Source of the DNA: Clostridium grantii DSM 8605
GTDB lineage: Bacteria > Bacillota > Clostridia > Clostridiales > Clostridiaceae
Assembly (NCBI RefSeq): GCF_900129965.1
Contig: NZ_FQXM01000008.1
Coordinates: forward strand, 106,318-170,317
DNA: 64,000 nucleotides
Reading direction: 5' to 3'
Shown piece by piece: positions 16,990 to 25,817 of this stretch (positions within the stretch are counted from its first letter, which is position 1; each line of letters starts with the position of its first letter). The position numbers and the translations under genes were made by a program. A model generated the notes under the pieces. The model had not been told where the DNA came from and did no database searches. It saw nothing but the letters and a program-made list of their open reading frames with translations.

Positions 16990-17501
16990 TCCTTCAAATT
17001 ATTAATTGGGCTTATTTTTTTATAAATAGCCATAAATTTCCGTGTTTTACCTATTCTTTCGGTTGAGTAAAGATAGAATTCATTTGTATCTTCACCTGAC
17101 TCAATTCCAAATTGTTTTAGAGTAACTTTATCTCCTGCTTTTTTGCATTCATCCCAATTCTCATAAGTAGCTGATAATATTCCTTCTTTAGAATCATACG
17201 TAATATTATTTCTTTTCAATGTTGAAATTAATTCTTTTTCTTTATATTTAGCTAAAACCAAATTTTCTTTTCTTTCGGTTGAGTAAAGATAAAATTCATT
17301 TGTATCTTCACTTGACTGAATTCCAAATTGTTTAAGAGTAACTTTATCTCCTGCTTTTTTGCATTCATCCCAATCCTCATAAGTAGCTGATAATATTCCT
17401 TCTTTAGAATCATAAGTAATATTATCAGCTGCTAATACATTTATTGTTTGGATAACAATTATACATGATATAAAAAAAGTTTTTATAATTTTTCTTTTCA
17501 A
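16986..17501 (-). CDS. Secreted protein with two near-identical tandem repeats
   Basis: 171 residues: signal peptide (1-25, VLAA), then residues 27-77 and 99-149 form two 51-residue repeats with 3 differences (both start NITYDSKEGILSATYE and end NEFYLYSTER). The near-identity at DNA level (about 17060-17200 and 17275-17415) points to a recent internal duplication. I recognise no family. It is first in a two-gene unit with the 111-residue secreted protein, with a 4-base overlap. The ATG follows GGAGG. Accessory gene, likely acquired, since repeats R1 and R2 flank the pair. Confidence 0.65.
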   Translation of the reverse strand: MKRKIIKTFFISCIIVIQTINVLAADNITYDSKEGILSATYEDWDECKKAGDKVTLKQFGIQSSEDTNEFYLYSTERKENLVLAKYKEKELISTLKRNNITYDSKEGILSATYENWDECKKAGDKVTLKQFGIESGEDTNEFYLYSTERIGKTRKFMAIYKKISPINNLKE

Positions 17502-17636
17502 TTATTTGACCTCCTAGTTATCCCGTTTCCTTTTTTTCTCTAACAAGATAAATTATACCTATCAATTATGATAATGTCAATATTATGAAGAGAATACTAA
17601 CATTATTTATGATTCATTTATGATAATGTCTCAATA

Positions 17637-17740
17637 TATATGGATTCCACTGTGAAACTTGATTTATACGTGTCCAAAATCTCCACGTTTCTAGGAATTT
17701 TGGACACGTATAAATTAATAGTTGAACTGGGATACCTATA
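17637..17740 (+). repeat. 104-bp hairpin repeat, copy R2
   Basis: Same orientation as R1, 91% identical to it. Its inner arms are the best paired of the copies: TTTATACGTGTCCAAAAT pairs with ATTTTGGACACGTATAAA without mismatch. It lies upstream of the secreted-protein cassette and 73 bases ahead of a transposase remnant. Confidence 0.9.
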
Positions 17741-17812
17741 CCACATTTGATTATGTCCTAAACATAAACATGTTATATATTAAAACTCATGACTAAAAAT
17801 GAGGTGTTGTTA

Positions 17813-17878
17813 ATGAGAAAGGTGAATTTAAATATGGAAAAAATAGATAAATACTCTACTATAAAAAAATTAATATAA
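17813..17878 (+). pseudogene. N-terminal remnant of a transposase (ISNCY-like)
   Basis: The ribosome binding site GAGGTG is followed by a 21-codon reading frame starting MRKVNLNMEKIDKY and stopping after KKLI. Clostridial ISNCY-type transposases, as I remember them, begin with a very similar MRKVNL-M-E--KY--IKKL stretch. Nothing else of the transposase survives before the terminator at 17894. I infer a truncated insertion sequence. The assignment rests on memory of the N-terminus only. Confidence 0.45.
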
Positions 17879-17893
17879 ACAAATGACAATAAA

Positions 17894-17917
17894 AAAAAGC
17901 CCTTTAGTGGGCTTTTT
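17894..17917 (-). terminator. Terminator after the isocitrate dehydrogenase gene
   Basis: AAAAAGCCC/GGGCTTTTT arms with a 6-base loop; T run on the minus strand. Confidence 0.85.
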
Positions 17918-18914
17918 ACATATTATTAATTATCTCATTTGCATATTCCATAGTTTTTGCATTTCCACCCAAATCAGATGTAACAACTTTTCCTGACTCT
18001 AATACTTTCGAAACAGCTTTTTCGATTTTGTCAGCAGCTTCAAATTCTTTTAAGTATCTAAGCATCATAACTCCTGATAAAATTGTAGCTGTAGGATTTG
18101 CAATATTTAATCCAGCAATATCTGGTGCTGAACCATGCACTGCTTCAAATACAGCCATATCCTCACCAATATTAGCTCCTGGAACTATTCCAAGTCCCCC
18201 AACTAATCCCGATGCCATATCTGATAAAATATCTCCATACAAATTAGGCATTACTAATACATCATATTTAGTTGGATCTTGAACCATTCTCATGCTCATA
18301 GCATCAACGATCATATCATTAGAAATAATTTCCGGATATTCTTCACCTACTTCTTTAGCACATTTTAAGAAAAGCCCATCACTAAGTTTCATAATATTAG
18401 CTTTATGAACTGCTGTTACCATTTTCCTATTTTGAGCTTTCGCAAGTTCATAGGCATATTTAGAAATCCTAACACTAGCTTTTCTAGTAATAATCTTAAT
18501 GGTTTCAGCTGCATCTTCTCCTACCATATGCTCAATTCCTGCATACAAATCTTCTGTATTTTCTCTTACAATTATCAAATCCACATCTTCATACCTACAA
18601 GGAACCCCTTTAAAAGTTTTAACTGGTCTTACATTAGCATATAAATTCAAAGATTGTCTAAGTCCAACGTTAACACTTCTAAATCCCTTTCCAACAGGTG
18701 TAGTTACAGGCCCTTTAATAGCTATTTTGTTTTTCTTTATACTCTCTATAACATAATCTGGTAGAGGAGTGCCATACTCTTCTATAACCCCTTCCCCTGC
18801 ATTCACTACTTCCCATTCAATTTCCACACCAGAAGCATTTACAACAGCTTGCATAGCTTCCATAACTTCTGGTCCAATACCATCACCTGGTATCATTGTT
18901 ATTGTATAACTCAT
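17916..18914 (-). CDS. icd: NAD-type isocitrate dehydrogenase (isocitrate/isopropylmalate dehydrogenase family)
   Basis: 332 residues: IPGDGIGPE at the N-terminus, the isocitrate loop VGLRQSLNLYANVRP, the active-site RENTEDLYAG, and NLYGDILSDMASGLVGGLG. The short length and VHGSAPDIAG loop fit the NAD-dependent homo-isocitrate/isocitrate branch rather than the 400-residue NADP type. It converts isocitrate to 2-oxoglutarate. It lies 29 bases after the aconitase gene, so the two form an operon. Without leu or lys genes nearby, isopropylmalate or homoisocitrate dehydrogenase is less likely. Confidence 0.88.
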   Translation of the reverse strand: MSYTITMIPGDGIGPEVMEAMQAVVNASGVEIEWEVVNAGEGVIEEYGTPLPDYVIESIKKNKIAIKGPVTTPVGKGFRSVNVGLRQSLNLYANVRPVKTFKGVPCRYEDVDLIIVRENTEDLYAGIEHMVGEDAAETIKIITRKASVRISKYAYELAKAQNRKMVTAVHKANIMKLSDGLFLKCAKEVGEEYPEIISNDMIVDAMSMRMVQDPTKYDVLVMPNLYGDILSDMASGLVGGLGIVPGANIGEDMAVFEAVHGSAPDIAGLNIANPTATILSGVMMLRYLKEFEAADKIEKAVSKVLESGKVVTSDLGGNAKTMEYANEIINNM

Positions 18915-18943
18915 AATAATCCTCCTTTTTCCTATATTTCACC

Positions 18944-20857
18944 CTATTTCAATGTATTAATAAGTCCCCCACTAAGTATCATCCTCTTTTGTCTATCAGA
19001 TGCATTTAATGTCATTTTATAATTCGTTCCTTTAGATAAGTTTTCTATAATAAAAGTTCCTGTTTCAACTGAAGATAATGCGTTATTTATAACTAATTCA
19101 TCAAATTCATTTATATCCTCATAATCTTTAGCATTATCAAAAACCAATGGGATAATACCATTATTTAAAAGATTAGCTTTATGAATTCTTGCAAAAGATT
19201 TAGCAAATACCGCTTTAATTCCTAAATATAAAGGTACTAATGCAGCATGTTCTCTACTTGAACCTTGACCATAGTTATCTCCTGTTACAATAAATCCTCC
19301 ACCATATTCTTTTGCTCTCTTTGGAAATTCCGGATTACATGGCGTTAAACAATAATCCGAAAGATGAGGAATATTTGATCTATACGGTAGTAGTTTTGCA
19401 TCAGAAGGCATTATATGATCTGTAGTTATATTATCTTCTACCTTAATCAAAACTTTTCCTTCAACTTTATCTTGAAGGTCTTTACCTAATGGGAAAGCTT
19501 TAATATTCGGTCCTCTAACCACGTCCACTTCATTAGAATTTTCTGCTGGCGGAATCACCAAATTATCATTTATCAAAAAGTTCTTTGGCATTTCAACTTT
19601 CGGAGCCTCTCCATATTTTCTAGGATCAGTTATATATCCTTCTATAGCAGCTACTGCAGCAACTTCTGGGCTAACAAGGTAAACACCAGCTGAAGTCGTT
19701 CCACATCTACCTTTAAAATTTCTATTTATAGTTCTTAAAGATACTGCATTGTTAGAAGGTGATTGCCCCATTCCAATACATGGACCACATCCACTTTCAA
19801 TAATTCTTGCTCCTGCAGCAATCATTTTAGCTAAGGCACCATTTTCAGCAAGCATATTCAATACTTGTTTTGAACCTGGACCTATAACTAACGAAACATT
19901 TTCATTAACAGTTTTTCCATTTAAAATATCTGCAACTTTCATCATATCAACATAAGAAGAATTAGTACAACTTCCTATGGTAACTTGATCTACTTTAATA
20001 TTAGTAAGTTCTGATACTTTCACCACGTTATCTGGACTATGCGGAGCAGCTACTAATGGTTCAAGTTCGCTAAGATTAATATCTACAATTGCATCATAAG
20101 AAGCCTCTTCATCTGCTTTTAATTCTATATAATCCGTCTCTCTTCCTTGCGCTTTTAAAAATTCTAAAGTCGCTTCATCAGAAGGGAAAATAGATGTAGT
20201 CGCTCCAAGTTCTGCACCCATATTTGTTATAGTAGCTCTATCCGGAACTGAAAGTCCTTTAATACCTTCTCCACCATACTCAAATATTTTATCTACTCCA
20301 CCTTTTACTGTAACTCTTTTAAGAACTTCTAAGATTACATCTTTTGCTGTAACCCACTGCTTTAAATTCCCAGTCAAATTAACTTTTACAACTTCTGGGT
20401 ATTTTATATAATATTCTCCTCCACCCATAGCAACGGCAACGTCAAGTCCTCCTGCTCCGATTCCAATCATTCCTATTCCACCTGCAGTTGGTGTATGACT
20501 ATCCGATCCAACTAATGTATATCCCGGAACTCCAAATCTTTCTAGATGAACTTGATGACAAATACCATTACCTGGCTTAGAATAATAAACACCATGTTTT
20601 TTTGTAACTGTTTGTATATATAAATGATCATCCGCATTTTCTGGGCCCGTTTGAAGTAAATTATGGTCAATATATGCCACAGATTTTTTTGTCTTTACTC
20701 TATCAACCCCTATAGCCTCAAATTGTAAATAAGCCATAGTACCTGTTGAATCTTGTGTCAATGTTTGATCAATCCTTATTCCTACTTCTGTTCCTTTCTT
20801 CATTTCTCCAACAACAATATGATTCTTTAGAATCTTTTCAACAATATTAAGTCCCAT
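18944..20857 (-). CDS. acn: Aconitate hydratase (short Aquifex type)
   Basis: 637 residues: the compact putative aconitase type, not the 900-residue AcnA. The [4Fe-4S] cysteines are seen in GSCTNSS and in SGCGPCIGMG. It also has GSDSHTPTAGG near the N-terminus and the swivelling domain GDNYGQGSSREHAALVP at the C-terminus. It isomerises citrate to isocitrate and feeds the adjacent isocitrate dehydrogenase. No citrate synthase gene is in the window. The pair probably makes 2-oxoglutarate for glutamate. A perfect inverted repeat lies in the leader. Confidence 0.93.
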   Translation of the reverse strand: MGLNIVEKILKNHIVVGEMKKGTEVGIRIDQTLTQDSTGTMAYLQFEAIGVDRVKTKKSVAYIDHNLLQTGPENADDHLYIQTVTKKHGVYYSKPGNGICHQVHLERFGVPGYTLVGSDSHTPTAGGIGMIGIGAGGLDVAVAMGGGEYYIKYPEVVKVNLTGNLKQWVTAKDVILEVLKRVTVKGGVDKIFEYGGEGIKGLSVPDRATITNMGAELGATTSIFPSDEATLEFLKAQGRETDYIELKADEEASYDAIVDINLSELEPLVAAPHSPDNVVKVSELTNIKVDQVTIGSCTNSSYVDMMKVADILNGKTVNENVSLVIGPGSKQVLNMLAENGALAKMIAAGARIIESGCGPCIGMGQSPSNNAVSLRTINRNFKGRCGTTSAGVYLVSPEVAAVAAIEGYITDPRKYGEAPKVEMPKNFLINDNLVIPPAENSNEVDVVRGPNIKAFPLGKDLQDKVEGKVLIKVEDNITTDHIMPSDAKLLPYRSNIPHLSDYCLTPCNPEFPKRAKEYGGGFIVTGDNYGQGSSREHAALVPLYLGIKAVFAKSFARIHKANLLNNGIIPLVFDNAKDYEDINEFDELVINNALSSVETGTFIIENLSKGTNYKMTLNASDRQKRMILSGGLINTLK

Positions 20858-20963
20858 TTTATTTCCTCCATATAATCAGTAATTCTTTTGATGAATAAAA
20901 AGATTTTTGAAAATTTAGCCCCTTACACTTTCACTTAAAATTTTCCCTTTATTTTTTAGCACT

Positions 20964-20996
20964 CAATAAATATTCATTTTTGTTGAATATTTATTG
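20964..20996 (-). promoter_or_regulatory. Perfect 13-bp inverted repeat in the aconitase leader
   Basis: CAATAAATATTCA (20964-20976) and its exact reverse complement (20984-20996) are separated by 7 bases. The half TGAATATTTATT is also found in the ArgR-like box of argG. It could be an operator or an mRNA stem. Confidence 0.55.
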
Positions 20997-21040
20997 GATA
21001 TACCGTTTAAAATACATTTCATTCGCATAAATATACTACT

Positions 21041-21069
21041 ATATTACCATATAATTCTTTTCTAATCAA
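21041..21069 (-). promoter_or_regulatory. Probable promoter of the acn-icd operon
   Basis: Minus-strand -35 TTGATT (21064-21069), a 17-base spacer and -10 TAATAT (21041-21046). This leaves a leader of about 175 bases containing the inverted repeat. Confidence 0.5.
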
Positions 21070-21117
21070 AGTATTTTTGCAATTTCAATAATCATTTCAT
21101 GCATTTTTTTAATAACC

Positions 21118-21162
21118 AAAAAAGAATAATAAGCTAAGTTATACTTATCTCATTATTCTTTT
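21118..21162 (-). terminator. Terminator after plsC
   Basis: AAAAGAATAAT/ATTATTCTTTT arms around a partly paired 21-base interior, followed by a T-rich tract on the minus strand. Confidence 0.65.
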
Positions 21163-21173
21163 ACTCTGTTTTT

Positions 21174-21887
21174 TTAATATTCAATATTCTTTTCTATTTC
21201 TTTGTATATTATCTCTGATAAGTTTTTCAATTCTTCCCTATCCATTTTATCTGGATAGATTGTTTGTCCTACCGTTATTTTTATAACGCCTTTTTTCATT
21301 TTATAATTGTTTCCTTCAAAATATTTATACCCACCATCTACTGTTAAAGGAACAATAGGGACTTTTGCTTTCAACGCCATTTTTAAACTACCTTTTTTGA
21401 ATTCATTCATTTTTGGTCCTTTACTCCTAGTTCCTTCCGGAAAAATAAGCATAGAATGTCCATTTTTTAAATTTTCTGCTCCTTCATTTATAGCAAGAAG
21501 AGACTCTCTAATATCATTTCTATCAATAAATACACACTTTAATTCCTTCATCCATCCAGAGGCAACAATAATTTTCTTAAGTTCTTTTTTAGAAATTATT
21601 CCTATGTTTCTATCCAATCCACCTAGTATAGCCAAAATATCCATATTACTTTGATGATTTCCTACAAAACAGCAATTACCCTCTGGTAATTTTTCTTTTC
21701 CTATAACCTTTACTTCCAATAAGCAAGCACCTAATATACCATTAGCCCATTTATCCACTACTTTCCTTAAATAAACCTGTGCAGCCTCTTCTCCATGTAT
21801 TTTTCTTATTATTTTTAACTTTATTTTTCTAAATATAGAAAATACCATGAATAAAAAAATATATATGTATGCATATAAAGTTCTCAT
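21174..21887 (-). CDS. plsC: 1-acyl-sn-glycerol-3-phosphate acyltransferase
   Basis: 237 residues: an N-terminal membrane helix (1-20), the acyltransferase motif NHQSNMD (HX4D), VFIDR, the phosphate-binding FPEGTRSKG and VPIVPLTVDG. It adds the second acyl chain in phosphatidic acid synthesis at the membrane. The ATG lies 7 bases after AAAGGGTGAT; an in-frame GTG that overlaps this site is rejected. Monocistronic. Confidence 0.9.
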   Translation of the reverse strand: MRTLYAYIYIFLFMVFSIFRKIKLKIIRKIHGEEAAQVYLRKVVDKWANGILGACLLEVKVIGKEKLPEGNCCFVGNHQSNMDILAILGGLDRNIGIISKKELKKIIVASGWMKELKCVFIDRNDIRESLLAINEGAENLKNGHSMLIFPEGTRSKGPKMNEFKKGSLKMALKAKVPIVPLTVDGGYKYFEGNNYKMKKGVIKITVGQTIYPDKMDREELKNLSEIIYKEIEKNIEY

Positions 21888-22070
21888 TATTATCACCCTT
21901 TCAATTTCTTTCTGTGTTATATTATATTACTAGAAACTAACTAATTCAATTAAAAAAATACTAATTTAAATAAAGTTTCTTTTATTTAATTATCAGTTAA
22001 TAATAAATAAATTGAAACCTTTAATAAATATATGTTAAAATTATTAATGAAATTAAAGCGAGGTGAATAA

Positions 22071-22943
22071 ATGAAGTTAAAACCCAAAACTAAAAAAGCA
22101 ATAGTTTTTATGGTAATAGGATTTCTAATTATTTTTATTGTCATTGCTTTTGTAAAAAATAATTCCCAAGTATATAAATCCATAGATACAAAAGGAAAAT
22201 TACTTGTTCATTTCATAGATGTAGGGCAAGGCGACTCTATACTTTTAATGGCTGATAATAAAACTTTATTAATTGACACTGGTCCTAACTCAAAGAAAAA
22301 TGAATTCTTAGATTATTTAAAAAGTACAGGAATCACTAAGTTAGACTACATTATAGCAACGCATCCCCATGAAGACCATATAGGGAATATGAGCTACGTA
22401 ATCCAGAAATATGACATCGGAAAATTTTACGCTCCTAAAATAACATCCACCACCGATTCCTATAATTCTATGGTAAAAGCTTTAAATAAAAAAAGCAAAA
22501 AAATTACTGTATCTAAAGGTGGTATGTCTTTTAAATTAGGGAGTGATGTTTTATGTGAAATCTTAGCACCAAATAATTCCTCATATGATAATTTAAATAA
22601 CTATTCAGTAGTTTTAAAAGTAACTTTTAAAGATACAAGTTTTTTATTAACTGGAGATGCTGAAAAAGAAAGTGAAGACGAAATACTATCTCAAAAATAT
22701 ATTTTAAAAGCCGATGTGCTGAAATTAGGTCATCATGGAAGTTCAACTTCTACAACTCCTGATTTTTTACAATCTGTAGATCCTAAAATAGCAATCGCAT
22801 CTTGTGGAATAAATAATAGTTATGGTCATCCTAATGATGAGATAATAAATTTACTAACAGAGAATAACATTCATTTATTTAGAACTGATTTAGATAAAAC
22901 TATCATTCTAGAAAGTGATGGAAAAATAATAAAAAGAAAGTAG
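22071..22943 (+). CDS. Membrane-anchored ComEC/Rec2-like metallo-beta-lactamase hydrolase
   Basis: 290 residues: a single N-terminal membrane helix (about 9-28), then a metallo-beta-lactamase domain like the C-terminal domain of ComEC (VHFIDVGQGDSILL, metal site ATHPHEDHIGN, LLTGDAEKESE, LGHHGSSTSTTP). The ComEC channel domain is absent, so it is not a DNA translocase. The stand-alone domain probably acts outside the membrane on nucleic acid or another phosphodiester. It lies 7 bases ahead of lgt. Confidence 0.85.
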   Translation: MKLKPKTKKAIVFMVIGFLIIFIVIAFVKNNSQVYKSIDTKGKLLVHFIDVGQGDSILLMADNKTLLIDTGPNSKKNEFLDYLKSTGITKLDYIIATHPHEDHIGNMSYVIQKYDIGKFYAPKITSTTDSYNSMVKALNKKSKKITVSKGGMSFKLGSDVLCEILAPNNSSYDNLNNYSVVLKVTFKDTSFLLTGDAEKESEDEILSQKYILKADVLKLGHHGSSTSTTPDFLQSVDPKIAIASCGINNSYGHPNDEIINLLTENNIHLFRTDLDKTIILESDGKIIKRK

Positions 22944-22950
22944 TGATAAT

Positions 22951-23727
22951 ATGAATCCAATAGCATTCGAATTATTCGGAATTCCAGTACTTTGGTATGG
23001 AATTCTTATAACAACAGGTATACTTGTTGGTTTAATAGTTGCCAATTTTCAAAGTAAATTTTACAAAGTAAATTTTGACAAGGTTACTGATATAGTTATA
23101 ATAGGACTTCCTATCTCCATCCTAGGAGCAAGAATACATTACGTACTATTTAATTGGAGCTATTATATTAGCGATCCTATACAAATATTAAATATTAGAG
23201 GTGGTGGCCTCGCAATTCATGGAGGTATAATCGGAGCAGTTTTAACATCTATCTTTATGTGCAAGTTTAAAAAAATCAATTTTTTCGTTTTCTTAGATAT
23301 TTTAGCTCCTTCATTTATCATAGGTCAGGCTATTGGACGTTGGGGTAACTTTATGAATGGCGAAGCCCACGGTGGAATAGTTACCAACGAATTCATTTCA
23401 AACTTTCCTTCTTTTATACAGAAAGGTATGTTTATCGGCGGTTCTTATTATCACCCTACATTTTTATATGAATCAATGTGGAACTTACTAGTCTTTTGTG
23501 TACTTATTGTTATAAGTAGAAAAGTATTAACCTTAAAAAAAGGCGGATTGTTTTATATTTACTTACTTCTTTATTCAGTAGGCCGATTCTTCATTGAAGG
23601 TTTGAGAACAGACAGCCTTATGGTAGGCTCTCTACGTGTTGCTCAAATGATAAGCTTAATTTTAATCTTCATCTGTTCTTTGTTGTTATTACTTCCATCT
23701 AAAAATATAGATAAATACAACTCCTAA
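22951..23727 (+). CDS. lgt: Prolipoprotein diacylglyceryl transferase
   Basis: 258 residues, seven membrane helices, with the Lgt signature GQAIGRWGNFMNGEAHGG and the early motif RGGGLAIHGGIIG. It attaches diacylglycerol to the lipobox cysteine of lipoproteins, several of which are encoded in this window. Possible operon with the ComEC-like gene. The ribosome binding site is poor (GTGATA), consistent with translational coupling to the gene ahead. Confidence 0.95.
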   Translation: MNPIAFELFGIPVLWYGILITTGILVGLIVANFQSKFYKVNFDKVTDIVIIGLPISILGARIHYVLFNWSYYISDPIQILNIRGGGLAIHGGIIGAVLTSIFMCKFKKINFFVFLDILAPSFIIGQAIGRWGNFMNGEAHGGIVTNEFISNFPSFIQKGMFIGGSYYHPTFLYESMWNLLVFCVLIVISRKVLTLKKGGLFYIYLLLYSVGRFFIEGLRTDSLMVGSLRVAQMISLILIFICSLLLLLPSKNIDKYNS

Positions 23728-23836
23728 AATAAAGGTTTTTTAGAACTTTTAAAAATATATTTTAATATTTTCAAAAAACATATTGACACATAAACAATAT
23801 CCTTGTATAATTCTATTTGTTGGCGAGATTATACAC

Positions 23837-23922
23837 GCCGAAGTGGCGGAACTGGCAGACGCACAGGACTTAAAATCCTGCGGTGCTAACACACCGTACC
23901 GGTTCGATTCCGGTCTTCGGCA
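23837..23922 (+). tRNA. tRNA-Leu (anticodon TAA)
   Basis: The acceptor stem GCCGAAG/CTTCGGC pairs fully. The anticodon stem CAGGA/TCCTG holds the loop CTTAAAA with anticodon TAA (23871-23873). A long variable arm (about CGGTGCTAACACACCG) identifies a class II tRNA, and GGTTCGATTCC is the T arm. CCA is encoded at 23923-23925. A strong terminator follows. Confidence 0.97.
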
Positions 23923-23933
23923 CCAATATAAAT

Positions 23934-23964
23934 AAAAAAACTGTAACTTTGTTACAGTTTTTTT
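23934..23964 (+). terminator. Terminator after tRNA-Leu
   Basis: AAAAAAACTGTAAC/GTTACAGTTTTTTT with a TTT loop. Confidence 0.9.
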
Positions 23965-24068
23965 ATTTATATTATATTTTAAAGAAATATCAACTATTTA
24001 GTACTAAAATAAGGCAACCTCTTGAAGTTTACCCAGTTATGCTAAAGCCTATCTTTCAATACTCTCCT

Positions 24069-24674
24069 TTAAATATAATTATATTTCACATCAGAATTCA
24101 ACAATCTTTTATAAATTTTAATTTTCTTATTAACTTCCCCTATTTGAAAAAATACTATAGAAAAAATTTCCCACAAAAGAACCCATCCTCCTATTAAAAA
24201 CCCTTCTGGTATTAAATCACCTAAAAATGAATGATGAATAAATTTTTGCAATAAATATGCTACAAACAGTAAAACAACACCCCACACTCCATAAAGCAAG
24301 GTACTTCTAATCATATTTCTTTTTACACTAAGCTTATTTCTTATTTTGTAAGATATATGATTCTTAAATCCTATAATAATTTTCTCTTCTCTTTCAACAT
24401 CTTTGATTTTTTGAGGTAAGAAAAAATTTATAATCACTTTATTTTTTAGTGGTATTTCCAAAGAACATTCTTCTAGATACTTTAATAACTCCTCATCTAA
24501 ATCTTTAAACTTGTCTGGTGAATAATCCCATTCATTATGAATATCTCTATAATAATCCAAACTTATATCAATATTAAAGCTTTTACTTTTACTATCATAT
24601 CTATAAATTTTTTTAGGATCATTATATTTATTTACTACAAATAATTTATTTACTACAACTAACTTCTTTAACAT
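24069..24674 (-). CDS. Hypothetical membrane protein, two helices
   Basis: 201 residues. A soluble N-terminal domain (1-118), two membrane helices (about 124-145 and 155-178, GGWVLLWEIFSIVFF), then a short basic tail. I do not recognise it. The ATG start is preceded by AAGGAG. It is convergent with the tRNA-Leu gene and has no clear operon partner. Confidence 0.6.
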   Translation of the reverse strand: MLKKLVVVNKLFVVNKYNDPKKIYRYDSKSKSFNIDISLDYYRDIHNEWDYSPDKFKDLDEELLKYLEECSLEIPLKNKVIINFFLPQKIKDVEREEKIIIGFKNHISYKIRNKLSVKRNMIRSTLLYGVWGVVLLFVAYLLQKFIHHSFLGDLIPEGFLIGGWVLLWEIFSIVFFQIGEVNKKIKIYKRLLNSDVKYNYI

Positions 24675-24761
24675 AAAAAAACTCCTTATATCTACTTTAT
24701 CAAATCAATTTTACTTTACTAATATTCGAAATGCAACAATAAAATCAAAAATGCAAAATAA

Positions 24762-24788
24762 AAAAGCAGGTGAGTCTCCACCTACTTT
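24762..24788 (-). terminator. Terminator after uppP
   Basis: AGTAGGTG/CACCTGCT arms (G-T pairs allowed) on the minus strand with a 6-base loop, followed by TTTTTTATTTT. Confidence 0.85.
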
Positions 24789-24792
24789 CCCG

Positions 24793-25653
24793 TTAGATTG
24801 AAATAATTTTAGTCAAAAACAATACACATAATATAATTGATATTATTATTCTATAATATGCAAATACTTTCATATCTTTGTTTTTTAAATAACCTATAAA
24901 CTTGTCCACGACAACTATTGCAACTATAAAAGACACAATAAATCCCAATGTTAAAGCTATAATTTGAACAGAGTTTAATGTTATTTGCATTTTAATGAAT
25001 GATACTAACGATGCCCCTACCATCACAGGCAAAGCTAGAAAGAAAGAAAATTCAGCAGCTGCAACTGTTGATAATCCAGCTATCCAACCACCAATTATTG
25101 TGGAAGCAGACCTTGACATTCCTGGCCATAAAGCTAAACATTGAAATATACCTATAAGAAAAGCTTGTTTAAATGAAATATCATCTATGCTTTTTGTAAT
25201 AGATTTGCCTTTAAACTTATTTTCTGCATATATCATCCATATAGCTCCCACAAATAAAGCTATTGTAACAGGTACAGCATGAAATAAATTTTCAGTTATT
25301 ACATCGTCAAATTTTACTCCTAAAATTCCTGCTGGTATACAAGCAACAATAATTTTAGACCAAAACATAAACCCTGAATTCTTATGCTTAGGAGAAAAAT
25401 TTATTAAAGTATCCATAATTTTTTTCCAATATAAAACTACTATAGCTAATATAGCCCCAAGCTGAATAACAACTTCAAACATACTTATATATTCTTTAGA
25501 GTATAAACTTGAAGGAATAGCTCCTTCCATGAATCCGATCAAATGACCCACAATAATCATGTGTCCAGTAGATGACACCGGTAGAAACTCAGTAAACCCT
25601 TCCACAATACCAATTACAATAGCCTTAAAAATAAACAATAAATTTATTGACAA
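24793..25653 (-). CDS. uppP: Undecaprenyl-diphosphatase
   Basis: 286 residues, about eight membrane helices, with the BacA/UppP active-site blocks EGFTEFLPVSSTGHM and PGMSRSAST. It recycles undecaprenyl diphosphate for cell-wall synthesis and gives some bacitracin tolerance. Length is normal. Monocistronic. Confidence 0.95.
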   Translation of the reverse strand: MSINLLFIFKAIVIGIVEGFTEFLPVSSTGHMIIVGHLIGFMEGAIPSSLYSKEYISMFEVVIQLGAILAIVVLYWKKIMDTLINFSPKHKNSGFMFWSKIIVACIPAGILGVKFDDVITENLFHAVPVTIALFVGAIWMIYAENKFKGKSITKSIDDISFKQAFLIGIFQCLALWPGMSRSASTIIGGWIAGLSTVAAAEFSFFLALPVMVGASLVSFIKMQITLNSVQIIALTLGFIVSFIVAIVVVDKFIGYLKNKDMKVFAYYRIIISIILCVLFLTKIISI

Positions 25654-25730
25654 TTACTTTCCCTCTCTTCTATTTTAATTTATCAGAACGGATAAATTAT
25701 ACTATTTATTTTTATTAATGTCCACAATAT

Positions 25731-25792
25731 AAAACATCCATACTATTTTATTCCTAAAGTTTACTCTTAAGAATAGCACTATGGATGTTTTA
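25731..25792 (-). terminator. Terminator after the ATP-cone gene
   Basis: Outer arms AAAACATCCATA/TATGGATGTTTT with an inner partly paired region; T tract on the minus strand. Confidence 0.6.
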
Positions 25793-25817
25793 TTATTTTA
25801 TTCTTATATGAAATAAA

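Noticed and set aside
16351..17740. R1 and R2 considered as a CRISPR array or IS terminal repeats
   Set aside because: Only two copies lie 1.2 kb apart, they are direct rather than inverted, and the genes between them encode no transposase.
23837..23968. tRNA-Leu as an integration site for a mobile element
   Set aside because: No integrase, no repeated tRNA 3' end and only ordinary genes follow it.
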